Shown here: positions 34,696 to 42,080 of the stretch, one piece after another
Layout of the letters: each line of letters starts with the position of its first letter
Position numbering within the stretch: the stretch's first letter is position 1
Source: a virus
Direction: 5' to 3' (one strand)
IMG/VR virus record: IMGVR_UViG_3300009155_000048
Coordinates: 1 to 64,000 of that record
Length of the DNA stretch: 64,000 nt
Translations under genes and position numbers: made by a program
Notes under the pieces: generated by a model
Told to the model about the DNA's origin: nothing
Seen by the model: the letters and a program-made list of their open reading frames with translations, nothing else
The model's database searches: none

Positions 34696-34875
34696 ATGGA
34701 AAATATTTTAACATATGAAGATTTTGTAACCGAGAGTTACAATAAACCAAGAAAGGGCATGAAAAGAAGATGGTCAACTAAATATAAGAAGGCCATCAAC
34801 TGTTCAAACCCCAAAGGCTTTTCTCAGAAACAATTTTGTAAAAGAAAAAGAAATGGTGGAAAATACAAATCTTAA
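34696..34875 (+). CDS. small basic tagged protein (59 residues)
   Basis: Begins MENILTYEDFVTESY, a variant of the shared tag, and continues KPRKGMKRRWSTKYKKAINC, then NPKGFSQKQFCKRKRNGGKY. The N-P-K-G-F-S-Q-K motif with a basic tail is common at the C-termini of short T4-like phage proteins. Its composition suits DNA or capsid binding. It starts 10 bases after paralogue 3 and its stop overlaps the opposing RpiB gene by 4 bases. Confidence 0.65.
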   Translation: MENILTYEDFVTESYNKPRKGMKRRWSTKYKKAINCSNPKGFSQKQFCKRKRNGGKYKS

Positions 34876-35309
34876 ATAGATATAGAAGGATTGATTTTAT
34901 CAACTCTTTTTTCATGCCTACCACCCTCAAATTCCGTGTCTAAAAATACCTCTACTATTCCAATTGCTTCTTCAATTGAAATAAATCTAGCAGGTAAACA
35001 CAAAACATTAGCATTATTATGTTGTCTAGCTAGTGAAGCAATCTCACTATTCCAACAAAGAGCAGCTCTAATATCTCTCCATTTATTCGCAGTCATACAA
35101 ATACCATTTCCGGTACCACAGATTAGAATACCAATAACAGATTCTTCATCTAAAATTGAAGCAGTAACAGCATGTGCATAATCTGGATAATCTACACTTT
35201 CAGTAGATTCAGGTCCAAAATCAATTACAGGGACTCCTTGTTCGGAAATCCAATTAATTAAGGCTTCTTTCATTTCATAACCAGCATGGTCAGATCCAAT
35301 TGCAATCAT
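34872..35309 (-). CDS. rpiB: ribose-5-phosphate isomerase B (RpiB/LacAB family)
   Basis: 145 residues, normal RpiB length. It starts MIAIGSDHAGYEMKEALINW with the phosphate-binding D-H-A-G. ILICGTGNGICMTANK carries the catalytic Cys (here C-G-T-G-N-G). RHEKRVDKI at the end is also typical. It interconverts ribose-5-phosphate and ribulose-5-phosphate in the pentose phosphate pathway and could feed nucleotide synthesis together with NrdA and ThyA. It is a host-derived metabolic gene. It overlaps the next minus-strand gene by 4 bases. Confidence 0.9.
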   Translation of the reverse strand: MIAIGSDHAGYEMKEALINWISEQGVPVIDFGPESTESVDYPDYAHAVTASILDEESVIGILICGTGNGICMTANKWRDIRAALCWNSEIASLARQHNNANVLCLPARFISIEEAIGIVEVFLDTEFEGGRHEKRVDKINPSISI

Positions 35310-36004
35310 AATAATTCATCTAATTTTCTATCTCTATTAATTTGGACATATTTAGCATTATATTCATTCACATAGTGAAGATTAATAAAGTTATTTTTAT
35401 TTAAAACAATTTGATAATTTAATTGTGATATAAATTTCGGCCCACTCAACGAAGTGGTGTTAATATTTGAAGCCACCGGTTCATCAATTTCATAATTATA
35501 ATTAAATGAGTCTTCTTTACCACAAATGATTGTCTTATCATCCCATCGCTTGAAAGCATCTATATAAACAGATATACCTCCAATTTCACCTAATTTATAA
35601 AAAGTATTACTATTACTTACCTTATTTATAGATTCATTGTGGAATAAAACAGATTCTTGAGCAAACATTCCAATTTGAGATGAACAAATGATAAAATCAA
35701 AGTTATTTTCTTTTAGATAATGATAGAGTACACCCATACCATCCGATTCGGATAAATTCATAACATCTAAGAATTCCTCTGATGTAGATTTCATTTCCTT
35801 AAATATTTCTTTATGAAATGATTGAGACAATTCTTGTATCAATAAAGAATTATATTTCGCATCAATATCTAATTTTAGATTAAATGCGTTTTGAAGTGAT
35901 ACCATTTCATCTCTAGTGATAGACATAGATACTTGTATTTTCTGTGATACCGGGAGTCTTTTATCCAACACTCCTAATTTTAATAATTCTGAATTAATTT
36001 GCAT
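35306..36004 (-). CDS. capsid-like protein, shortened homologue of the major capsid protein
   Basis: 232 residues. Residues about 22-70 match the capsid protein around its residue 340-390 (KIQVSMSITRDEM; QELSQSFHKEIFKEM against NELSQTISKQIVSKIFEM). Residues about 140-160 match near capsid residue 495 (LGEIGGISVYIDAFKRWDD against VGQIGDIQIYVDPYMKYND), then ICGK against VIGRK. The C-terminus diverges. It is less than half the length of the capsid protein and lacks its N-terminal part. It could be a vertex (gp24-like) or other minor head protein. It is translated with RpiB and the DUF1653 gene in overlap. Confidence 0.65.
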   Translation of the reverse strand: MQINSELLKLGVLDKRLPVSQKIQVSMSITRDEMVSLQNAFNLKLDIDAKYNSLLIQELSQSFHKEIFKEMKSTSEEFLDVMNLSESDGMGVLYHYLKENNFDFIICSSQIGMFAQESVLFHNESINKVSNSNTFYKLGEIGGISVYIDAFKRWDDKTIICGKEDSFNYNYEIDEPVASNINTTSLSGPKFISQLNYQIVLNKNNFINLHYVNEYNAKYVQINRDRKLDELL

Positions 36005-36200
36005 CTATTAAAGTAAATCTTTTTTCACCATCTTCTGATTCAGAATTCCAAATCTCATATGGTCTAACATACACCGAACCAAAGTTCAGTGACTTATACA
36101 CAACCAATCTTTCTTGTGTTTCTGTGTGTACTGCCATTGATATAATCTCATAGGTACCACCTTTGTAATGTTTATAAACTTGCCCCGGTAGTGGATACAT
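35994..36200 (-). CDS. DUF1653 protein
   Basis: 68 residues, the usual length. GQVYKHYKGGTYEIISMAVH, then ETQERLVVYKSL, VYVRPYEIW and a final RF are the family pattern. The biochemical role is unknown. It overlaps the Dam-type gene upstream by 29 bases and the capsid-like gene downstream by 11. Confidence 0.85.
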   Translation of the reverse strand: MYPLPGQVYKHYKGGTYEIISMAVHTETQERLVVYKSLNFGSVYVRPYEIWNSESEDGEKRFTLIDAN

Positions 36201-37152
36201 CTTTATTAGTTAATTTTTTACCAGTAGTTGGATCGTAATTTAGAATTAACATCTCAACACCTTTTGCTTGTTCTTTCTTTGTATCAGCGTTATTACCACC
36301 TTGTGCTGAACTTCTAAATACTTCTTTTTCAGTCCAAACATATTGGTCTCTTGGTAACAACTCTTCCAACAAAGGAAAATAATAATAAGAAAGCGACCAA
36401 CGACATTTAGTTGTTTTCAACAATTCCAACAATCTTCTATGAGAAGCTGGTCCAAATACACCTTCTTTATCAGCACCATACCAAAATAATCTCTTAGCAT
36501 CATCTTCACCTTTAGATTCATCAAATCGAGCATATGGTGGGTCTAAATACAAATAAGTATCTTCCGAGTCATACTTAGTAATCAATTCTTCAAAGTCAAT
36601 ATTATAAAACTCGGTGATTGATTGTAATTTTTGAGTATAAGTATTCTTCTTTAATTTAGAAATAAGAACTTCTAACTTCAAACGGTCTTTATCTTTTTTA
36701 TAACCGGAGAAACCACCACCTCTTGGGTACACGCTCGAAAAACTTGATGTAATTAAGAAGGCATAAATAGCAGCTTTTTCAAAATCACCAATTTCAAAAT
36801 TCATATTATCAAGAAATTCATTTTTTGTATATTCTTGATATACTTTTTTGTAAAAATCCCATTTTTTGATTGGATCAATTTCGTTTGTGTGTAACAAAGT
36901 ATTTTTAAGGTCCTCTAAATAAGGTAAAAATTTACCAGGTTCCGAACAACATTTATAAAGATTAACTTGATGACGATTTTTATCATTATAAATAACTGTA
37001 TCAAATTTCAAAGATTCATCATCCATATATGTGGCCATTGATCCAGAGAATGGTTCAATATATGTTTTTATTTCACTTTTTGGAATTTTTGAATTTATAA
37101 ATTCCTTAAATGCTGAGGAGCTTTTTCCTCCAAAATACCCATATAATGCCAT
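36172..37152 (-). CDS. dam: DNA adenine methyltransferase (Dam, D12 class)
   Basis: 326 residues. Motif I, IEPFSGSMATYM, lies near residue 32, and catalytic motif IV, LYLDPPYARFD, near residue 200; this is the alpha-class order of Dam/D12 enzymes. The target-recognition part lies between them. It methylates adenine N6, typically in GATC, and may shield phage DNA. YGYFGGKS at the N-terminus is the usual first SAM contact. A TATAAATA box lies about 20 bases upstream. The C-terminal ~25 residues (TGKKLTNKDVSTTGASL) look disordered. Confidence 0.92.
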   Translation of the reverse strand: MALYGYFGGKSSSAFKEFINSKIPKSEIKTYIEPFSGSMATYMDDESLKFDTVIYNDKNRHQVNLYKCCSEPGKFLPYLEDLKNTLLHTNEIDPIKKWDFYKKVYQEYTKNEFLDNMNFEIGDFEKAAIYAFLITSSFSSVYPRGGGFSGYKKDKDRLKLEVLISKLKKNTYTQKLQSITEFYNIDFEELITKYDSEDTYLYLDPPYARFDESKGEDDAKRLFWYGADKEGVFGPASHRRLLELLKTTKCRWSLSYYYFPLLEELLPRDQYVWTEKEVFRSSAQGGNNADTKKEQAKGVEMLILNYDPTTGKKLTNKDVSTTGASL

Positions 37153-37172
37153 GTTAATTTTATTTTATTTTT

Positions 37173-37180
37173 TATTTATA
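37173..37180 (-). promoter_or_regulatory. T4-late-like box TATAAATA before dam
   Basis: Minus-strand TATAAATAAAAAAT 20 bases before the ATG, same extended form as at 18219 and 28545. Confidence 0.3.
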
Positions 37181-37188
37181 TCAGAATC

Positions 37189-38100
37189 CTATAAGAAGTT
37201 TTTATATTCTTCTTTAATAAAATTTTTATATCTAGTCATCAATTTTATACAATCATCATCTATTTTGTTACCTCTTGATATATTAGTAATTTTTTCAAGT
37301 GGTCTTAAATTATCTAAAGAATTAGCAATATGAAATGGAGTATCATCTTTGAATAAGGAGACATGAACTATATGGTCAATTTGCCATTTTTTTCCATAAT
37401 TTTCCCAACTAAGATCATCATAAAATTTACTCTCTAAATTTGATTTTAGTTCATCAGGAGTGTATTTTAGTAAATTATACGTTTTGTCTATTTTAAATAA
37501 AGTTTTTCTATTCAAATAGTTTTTTAATACTTGTCTCCAAGCATGAATATGTATATTCTTTTTATAATTATTTTTATCTTTTTGTCTTCTATCCTCAATC
37601 CTTTTAGAATTTCTGATTTTCCTATCGATATCTCTACAAGATTTACAAATGTGCATATATCTTCCATTTTTAATCAAATAGTCCGACAATTCTCTGTTAA
37701 TATTACATTTTATACAATTTATGTAACCTCTTTCTTCTATTTCTTTTGTTATCTTATCATATTTTTCTTTTGTTTTTAACTTATTTTCTTCACTTCTATT
37801 GAATTTTTCATCACCATAGACTTCTTTAAGTGTTAGTTTATTTTTAAATTGAGCACAAGATGAATTACAAGTGTAGATATTATATCTTTTAATATTTTTA
37901 TTATATTTTTGGTAAGCCAAAAACTTCTCACTTCCACAAATATCACACTTAACATTTATTTTTAAATTTGACTCAACTGGTAGTTGATTTACTGGTATTT
38001 CAATTTTATGATTACACTTTATATCCTGATATCCTAAAGATTTATAATATTCTATATTTAGGTGTGATATTGTTGTTTTAATGTATTCATCCAGAATCAT
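37189..38100 (-). CDS. HNH homing endonuclease
   Basis: 303 residues. The N-terminal domain (YYKSLGYQDI; CDICGSEKFL) resembles that of the truncated protein at 56860-57270. Two zinc knuckles follow (CIKCNINRELS; CKSCRDIDRK). The C-terminal HNH core is WQIDHIVHVSLF ... NSLDNLRPLEK ... NISRGNKI. It would cut DNA site-specifically and move itself between related phages. It lies between dam and a small RHH gene and has no flanking intron signs. Confidence 0.85.
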   Translation of the reverse strand: MILDEYIKTTISHLNIEYYKSLGYQDIKCNHKIEIPVNQLPVESNLKINVKCDICGSEKFLAYQKYNKNIKRYNIYTCNSSCAQFKNKLTLKEVYGDEKFNRSEENKLKTKEKYDKITKEIEERGYINCIKCNINRELSDYLIKNGRYMHICKSCRDIDRKIRNSKRIEDRRQKDKNNYKKNIHIHAWRQVLKNYLNRKTLFKIDKTYNLLKYTPDELKSNLESKFYDDLSWENYGKKWQIDHIVHVSLFKDDTPFHIANSLDNLRPLEKITNISRGNKIDDDCIKLMTRYKNFIKEEYKNFL

Positions 38101-38152
38101 AACTTTATTTACATTTTTTATATAACTTATATATAAAAAATATCACTTCCTT

Positions 38153-38308
38153 ATGGAAAAATATAAACAAACAAAAAAGAAATATAACTCAGACAAAACT
38201 TTTGTTCAGATATCAAAGGATCTACACCAAAAGTTAAAAGATCATTGTAAGGAAAGTGGAATAAGTGTTAAAGACTTCTTGGAGAATTTAATTTCCAAAA
38301 ACATATAG
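38153..38308 (+). CDS. ribbon-helix-helix DNA-binding protein (51 residues)
   Basis: After a basic start (MEKYKQTKKKYNSDK) comes TFVQISKDLHQKLKDHCKES, then GISVKDFLENLIS. A single strand followed by two helices with G-x-S/T between them is the RHH (Arc/CopG) pattern. It probably binds an operator as a dimer. It is preceded by a TATATAAAAAATATC leader and its stop abuts the end of the gene at 38309-38992. Confidence 0.65.
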   Translation: MEKYKQTKKKYNSDKTFVQISKDLHQKLKDHCKESGISVKDFLENLISKNI

Positions 38309-38992
38309 TTACCACCAAAGCCAATTTGCGCTCTTGTAATTATCTACAAATTCTACATCTTTATCTTTATATAAAATATTATGTAAAGTTTGTTTTGATT
38401 TTGCTCTTTGAGAACGATTCAAAGTTTTTCTAAAGTGTTTAGGAGCATTGTGATAATTTCTTTTCTCATCATAAAAATTATGAAGAAGTTTAGATTCTAA
38501 TTCAGATTCCTCTTGTTGAAGAATTTCATCAATTAACTTAACTTTAGTTCTATACTCTTTAACATAGGTAATATCCCAATAAAAACTAGGAACAGTACAA
38601 TAGTACCAAATGCCCCATCTACGGGTGTATGGGTCTTCTTTGAAGTGTTTTTGTACTTGAGAAGGAAGTAAATCATAAGCATATTGACTGATACTTGAAA
38701 TGTGTGGCTTGTGATAAATTGAAAAAGTCTTCTTTTTATCCCAGTCAAATAACTCAATTCTACGAGCAAATGAAGTAGTACCAAAGTTATCACAGATAGT
38801 CCAAAAAACCCAATCATCTTGACGGTTTTGGATATCTTGACGTGGTTCAAGTTTGGCAATATAACCAATAAATTCTGGTTCTGGAAGTTCTATCCATCCA
38901 AGGTTACGTTGTGCGTTTCTATTTTCGAGCAACTCTTTTTTAAGGCGAAGGTATTCCTTCTCTTTAAGAAATTGTTTATTTCTCTTTTTCAT
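38309..38992 (-). CDS. hypothetical basic protein
   Basis: 227 residues, not recognised. It is rich in K, R, W and Y (GWIELPEPEFIGYIAKLEPR; WGIWYYCTVPSFYWDITYVK) and has a basic C-terminal tail (KHFRKTLNRSQRAKSKQ) ending N-W-L-W-W. No cysteine pairs or membrane segments. The composition suggests RNA or DNA binding. A perfect stem-loop ends three bases before its ATG, a possible translational control site. It lies downstream of the tmRNA on the same strand. Confidence 0.55.
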   Translation of the reverse strand: MKKRNKQFLKEKEYLRLKKELLENRNAQRNLGWIELPEPEFIGYIAKLEPRQDIQNRQDDWVFWTICDNFGTTSFARRIELFDWDKKKTFSIYHKPHISSISQYAYDLLPSQVQKHFKEDPYTRRWGIWYYCTVPSFYWDITYVKEYRTKVKLIDEILQQEESELESKLLHNFYDEKRNYHNAPKHFRKTLNRSQRAKSKQTLHNILYKDKDVEFVDNYKSANWLWW

Positions 38993-38995
38993 TAT

Positions 38996-39022
38996 GTTTT
39001 GTTAGTTTTTTACTAACAAAAC
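38996..39022 (-). promoter_or_regulatory. stem-loop abutting a start codon (candidate translational operator)
   Basis: GTTTTGTTAGT pairs perfectly (11 bp) with ACTAACAAAAC around a five-base loop. On the minus strand the stem ends 3 bases before the ATG at 38992. It could control initiation or be a terminator/processing site after the tmRNA. Confidence 0.5.
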
Positions 39023-39061
39023 TTCAATTCCTTATTGTAGATATATTTTTTCATAATGTAT

Positions 39062-39092
39062 TAAAAAACCCACTTAATTTTTAAGTGGGTTT
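39062..39092 (-). terminator. tmRNA terminator
   Basis: On the minus strand AAACCCACTT pairs with AAGTGGGTTT and is followed by a T-run, a few bases beyond the tmRNA 3' end. Confidence 0.8.
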
Positions 39093-39098
39093 GATTTG

Positions 39099-39451
39099 TG
39101 GAGGTGTCGGTGACGAAACCGAGTCTTCCTTAGTTAACGCAAATTATTCATTCACAGGCTTAGAGAATTTTTCTAAATTCTTCAAAATATAAATTTTTAT
39201 TTTTACGAGTTTCAAACTTAAACTTTCTCGGAACTTTTACAGAGTTCTTACTGTTGGAAACCTATTAAGCTAATACAGCTACTTCGTTTGCCTTTAAGAT
39301 GTTGTTGCGTAGAGCAAATACTAAATCTTCTTTGCCTGCTACTTCAGTTGTTTTGCCGTTTAAAGCGTTTGATACCGTGATTTAATCGGTTAGATATCAT
39401 CCGATGCCTGCATAATTAACCTTACCCTACGAATCAATACTAATCACCCCC
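39099..39451 (-). ncRNA. ssrA: transfer-messenger RNA (tmRNA) with long tag
   Basis: About 353 bases. The 5' end GGGGGTGATTAGTATTGATT resembles the bacterial tmRNA start and pairs (GGGGGTG) with CACCTCC at the 3' end. The 3' end reads A-C-A-A, so CCA is not encoded. The T-arm is TCGGT/ACCGA. A long helix H2 forms from GTTAATTAT and GCAGGC with ATAATT, TTAAC and GCCTGT. Pseudoknot PK1 is ATCGG/CCGAT interlocked with GATATC/GGTATC. Thirteen bases after it an open frame runs from GGC (39357) for 30 codons, starting GKTTE and ending ANEVAVLA, to TAA-TAG. It would rescue stalled ribosomes with host SmpB. It is closed by a terminator. Confidence 0.95.
39265..39357 (-). other. tmRNA tag reading frame (30 codons)
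   Basis: The resume codon is taken as GGC because it lies 94 bases from the 5' end and 13 after PK1, as in known tmRNAs, and Bacteroidota tags start with G. A shorter 8-codon tag from GCA (ANEVAVLA) is possible but would be 160 bases from the 5' end. Confidence 0.65.
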
Positions 39452-39467
39452 GTGTTAATTACTTTTA

Positions 39468-39498
39468 CAAAGATATATATAATATCCTAAAAATCAAA
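39468..39498 (-). promoter_or_regulatory. Bacteroidota-type host promoter for the tmRNA
   Basis: TTTG, a 19-base spacer, then TATCTTTG, matching the Bacteroidota consensus TTTG-N19-TAnnTTTG exactly. The start point would be a few bases before the mature 5' end at 39451. Confidence 0.75.
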
Positions 39499-39519
39499 AA
39501 AAGTTTAATTTTTTAAAAA

Positions 39520-40035
39520 TTAAAATGGAACATCATCTTTCTTAAATGAACCACTCTTTTTACTATCATAGTAAAAATCAACAGTTAATAATGGATGACC
39601 TTCTTTAGTTTCCCATAAATCCATTTCGGATTCATATTGAATAAGTGTATCAGTTGTTAACTTCTTCAAAAAACCCATAATTTTCATTAATTTATTAAAT
39701 CTCTCAGTTTTGTTCAAAACAAACTGAATACTTAAATCATAACCATCAGTAGTAACATAATAGTTTTCAATATTAGCTAACTTAATCATTTGTCTAATTA
39801 AAGATGCTAAATGTTCTAAAACATCATCGGATGTTGGATCATTGTCTCTACGATCGTAGTCTTCTTCATCTTCGTCATCATAATCATCATCATAGGGGTC
39901 ATCATACATAGATTCTTCATCTTCACCACCATAGTATTCACTATCACCAAAATCAGAGCTATCTGATGTATTATCAAATTCATCCTCTTCTCCGCGTTCT
40001 TCATTTAGAAGTTCTTTATAGTTTTTTAGTTTCAT
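39520..40035 (-). CDS. hypothetical protein with tag and very acidic stretch
   Basis: 171 residues, not recognised. It begins MKLKNYKELLNEERGEE (shared tag), followed by ~50 residues almost all D, E, Y and S (for example YDDPYDDDYDDEDEEDYD). The C-terminal ~100 residues are a folded alpha/beta domain (EHLASLIRQMIKLANIENYY). The end D-V-P-F resembles the acidic C-termini of phage single-strand-binding proteins, though no OB-fold is evident. Its ATG overlaps the stop of the peptidase gene upstream. Confidence 0.6.
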   Translation of the reverse strand: MKLKNYKELLNEERGEEDEFDNTSDSSDFGDSEYYGGEDEESMYDDPYDDDYDDEDEEDYDRRDNDPTSDDVLEHLASLIRQMIKLANIENYYVTTDGYDLSIQFVLNKTERFNKLMKIMGFLKKLTTDTLIQYESEMDLWETKEGHPLLTVDFYYDSKKSGSFKKDDVPF

Positions 40036-41678
40036 TATTCAAGTTCTATTTTTATATGATCATCGTAGAATTTAATATCTGGATCTAATTTATATGTAGT
40101 AAACAATTGTTGTAATTGTGTTAAGTCTTTATAGAAGTGATTAATATCATTATCATTTATTTCTAAATCAATAACTAATTTACCATTCTCACCTTTTATA
40201 CTATCAACATTATAGAAAATTGATTTCTTAAATTGCTTGATTAATCTATTATACTTTCTAGCAATTGCATCATCAAATCCGATCTTTCTTTTAACCTCTA
40301 ATTTATCCCAATTAGCTGCAACACAAGCTTGAGCCAATCTTTCTAAATAAGTAATATTTTGCAATTCATCATGTGTGTGTTCATTAAAATAACCAACCGA
40401 TACGTTAGTACACTCTCCAATCATATCAATAAAATTAGCAGAATCCGTAAATACACCAGTTGGATCTAAATTTAATTTCAATCCACTTTTATTTAATTCT
40501 TTACAAAGAGACTCTGCAAATTCATTAGAACAACAAGGAATACCCATCTGTGATGTGATTACCGAATAGTAATTTCTTCTATCAAAAGATACCATTTTCT
40601 TAATATCCTTCATAAATTCATACGAATCATAGTCCATTGCAACTTTACCAGAACCAACACCACCTCTTTCTTCACCATAGAAGAACCAATATACACCGGG
40701 TATTTGTTTATCAATCATATACATAAGAATAGCAACTCCTGATTTATCATCAGCTCCTAAGATAGAAGTACCATCCGTCATTATAAAATCTTGACCATCT
40801 TTTTTATATCCAACTAATCCAACTTTATCTTTTGTTCTAGAAGCAGTATCTAGGTGACAAGTAAAAGCGGTATCGGAGTTACCAATTATTGTGTAATAAT
40901 TACCATATTTATCTCTTGTTAATCCAGGTGTTATAAAAGGAACAACTTCTTCCTCATGTCCCATCGGATAAGTTTCGGTAACAAGTGAAATAAATGTTTC
41001 TCTAACATTACTTGGTTCGTACTTAAACTCTCTTGGTGTAATTAGGTTACCAACTTTAGACTCTTTACCCGATATTTTGCCAATAATTTTATTATAAGAT
41101 TGTGTAAATTTAAAAATTTGGTCTTGTGTAAACTTTTCTTTGAAGAAGTATCTAATAAACTGAGCCACTTTAATTTGACCAGGTTTAGATCCGGTCTTAA
41201 TATCAAAATACCATTCTTTATCCGAAATGTCTAATTCTGTAATACCCATTACATTTTTAATATCTGGGTTAGAATCCAAAGAGTATAAATCCCAAACAAT
41301 ATCACTACCAGGTCTTATCTTATCTAACATTTGCCAGAAATCATCAGTGAACTTAATTAAAGTTGGACCACTTTGTTGCTCTATTTGTTGGTTTTTGTAA
41401 AATCCCATTTCCTTTTTTGTTTCCTTTTTATTAGCCTTTTCATTGAAGATGTGTACAAATGCTTCTAAATCATCTTCATTCACATAATCATTTCCTAAAA
41501 CTTGCTTTAATAAATCAGAAGTCATATTTTCTTTTCCCAAAGTCACTCTTTGTGAAGAAGGAACATCACTTCTATTCATTGAAGCTTGAAGACCGTTTAT
41601 TATTTTTCTAAAGAAATGTGAATATCCCATTTCATCAAAAATATCTAATGCTCCTTTAGTCAAATAAACTGCCTTCAC
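40035..41678 (-). CDS. M20/M28/M42-like metallopeptidase fused to a phage N-terminal module
   Basis: 547 residues, starting with GTG. Residues ~230-460 are a zinc peptidase-like domain: FTCHLDTAS, SILGADDKSGVAILMYM, FFYGEERGGVGSG, VSFDRRNYYS, FTDSANFIDM and YFNEHTHDE, supplying the His, Asp and Glu ligands of this fold. Residues ~1-210 contain a module also seen in the SCM proteins: FTDDFWQMLDKI ... DISDKEWYFDI ... VAQFIRYFFKEKFTQDQIFKF. The second paralogue, at 47323-48417, has only the peptidase part. Substrate unknown; an aminopeptidase or amidohydrolase role is possible. TAATATATAC lies directly before the GTG. Confidence 0.8.
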   Translation of the reverse strand: MKAVYLTKGALDIFDEMGYSHFFRKIINGLQASMNRSDVPSSQRVTLGKENMTSDLLKQVLGNDYVNEDDLEAFVHIFNEKANKKETKKEMGFYKNQQIEQQSGPTLIKFTDDFWQMLDKIRPGSDIVWDLYSLDSNPDIKNVMGITELDISDKEWYFDIKTGSKPGQIKVAQFIRYFFKEKFTQDQIFKFTQSYNKIIGKISGKESKVGNLITPREFKYEPSNVRETFISLVTETYPMGHEEEVVPFITPGLTRDKYGNYYTIIGNSDTAFTCHLDTASRTKDKVGLVGYKKDGQDFIMTDGTSILGADDKSGVAILMYMIDKQIPGVYWFFYGEERGGVGSGKVAMDYDSYEFMKDIKKMVSFDRRNYYSVITSQMGIPCCSNEFAESLCKELNKSGLKLNLDPTGVFTDSANFIDMIGECTNVSVGYFNEHTHDELQNITYLERLAQACVAANWDKLEVKRKIGFDDAIARKYNRLIKQFKKSIFYNVDSIKGENGKLVIDLEINDNDINHFYKDLTQLQQLFTTYKLDPDIKFYDDHIKIELE

Positions 41679-41687
41679 TTGTATATA

Positions 41688-42080
41688 TTATTTTTTAGAT
41701 ACGGTTATTTCATAAGCATTGTTATAATCAACCTTAACTTGTCCAGGATTCATACCTTGTTCTTTTTTAACAAACTTCTTTTTACAGTAAACAATAAGAA
41801 CATCTTCTTTATCCGACTTAGAATTCTTAGCAGATATTTGTGCTACCTTTTTAATAACTTCTTTTGTTGGTATCATATCTTTAACTTTAATTAAAACATG
41901 GCTTCCAGGAACACCTTTGGCATGAAACCAGTAATCCTCATCTGATGATAATTCAAATGTTACATAATCATTAGACTTAGCATCTTTACCTTGATAAACA
42001 ATAAACCCATCAACATCTAATTTCTTATAGTTTGGTTTATCTAATTTCTTAGACTCATTAAAATTCTTTAAGTATTTCAT
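41688..42080 (-). CDS. stand-alone NFACT-R (DUF814) RNA-binding protein
   Basis: 130 residues. After MKYLKNFNESKK (shared tag), the NFACT-R pattern is complete: DGFIVYQGKDAKSNDYVTFE, DYWFHAKGVPGSHVLIKV, then IKKVAQISAKNSKSDKEDV and MNPGQVKVDYNNAY. In cells this domain is the C-terminal part of RqcH/Tae2/NEMF, which binds stalled 50S subunits and adds C-terminal tails. Here the NFACT-N, HhH and coiled-coil parts are absent. It could bind ribosomes or tRNA during rescue. The tmRNA lies 2.2 kb downstream on the same strand. It follows a 30-residue gene with a 4-base overlap. Confidence 0.88.
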   Translation of the reverse strand: MKYLKNFNESKKLDKPNYKKLDVDGFIVYQGKDAKSNDYVTFELSSDEDYWFHAKGVPGSHVLIKVKDMIPTKEVIKKVAQISAKNSKSDKEDVLIVYCKKKFVKKEQGMNPGQVKVDYNNAYEITVSKK

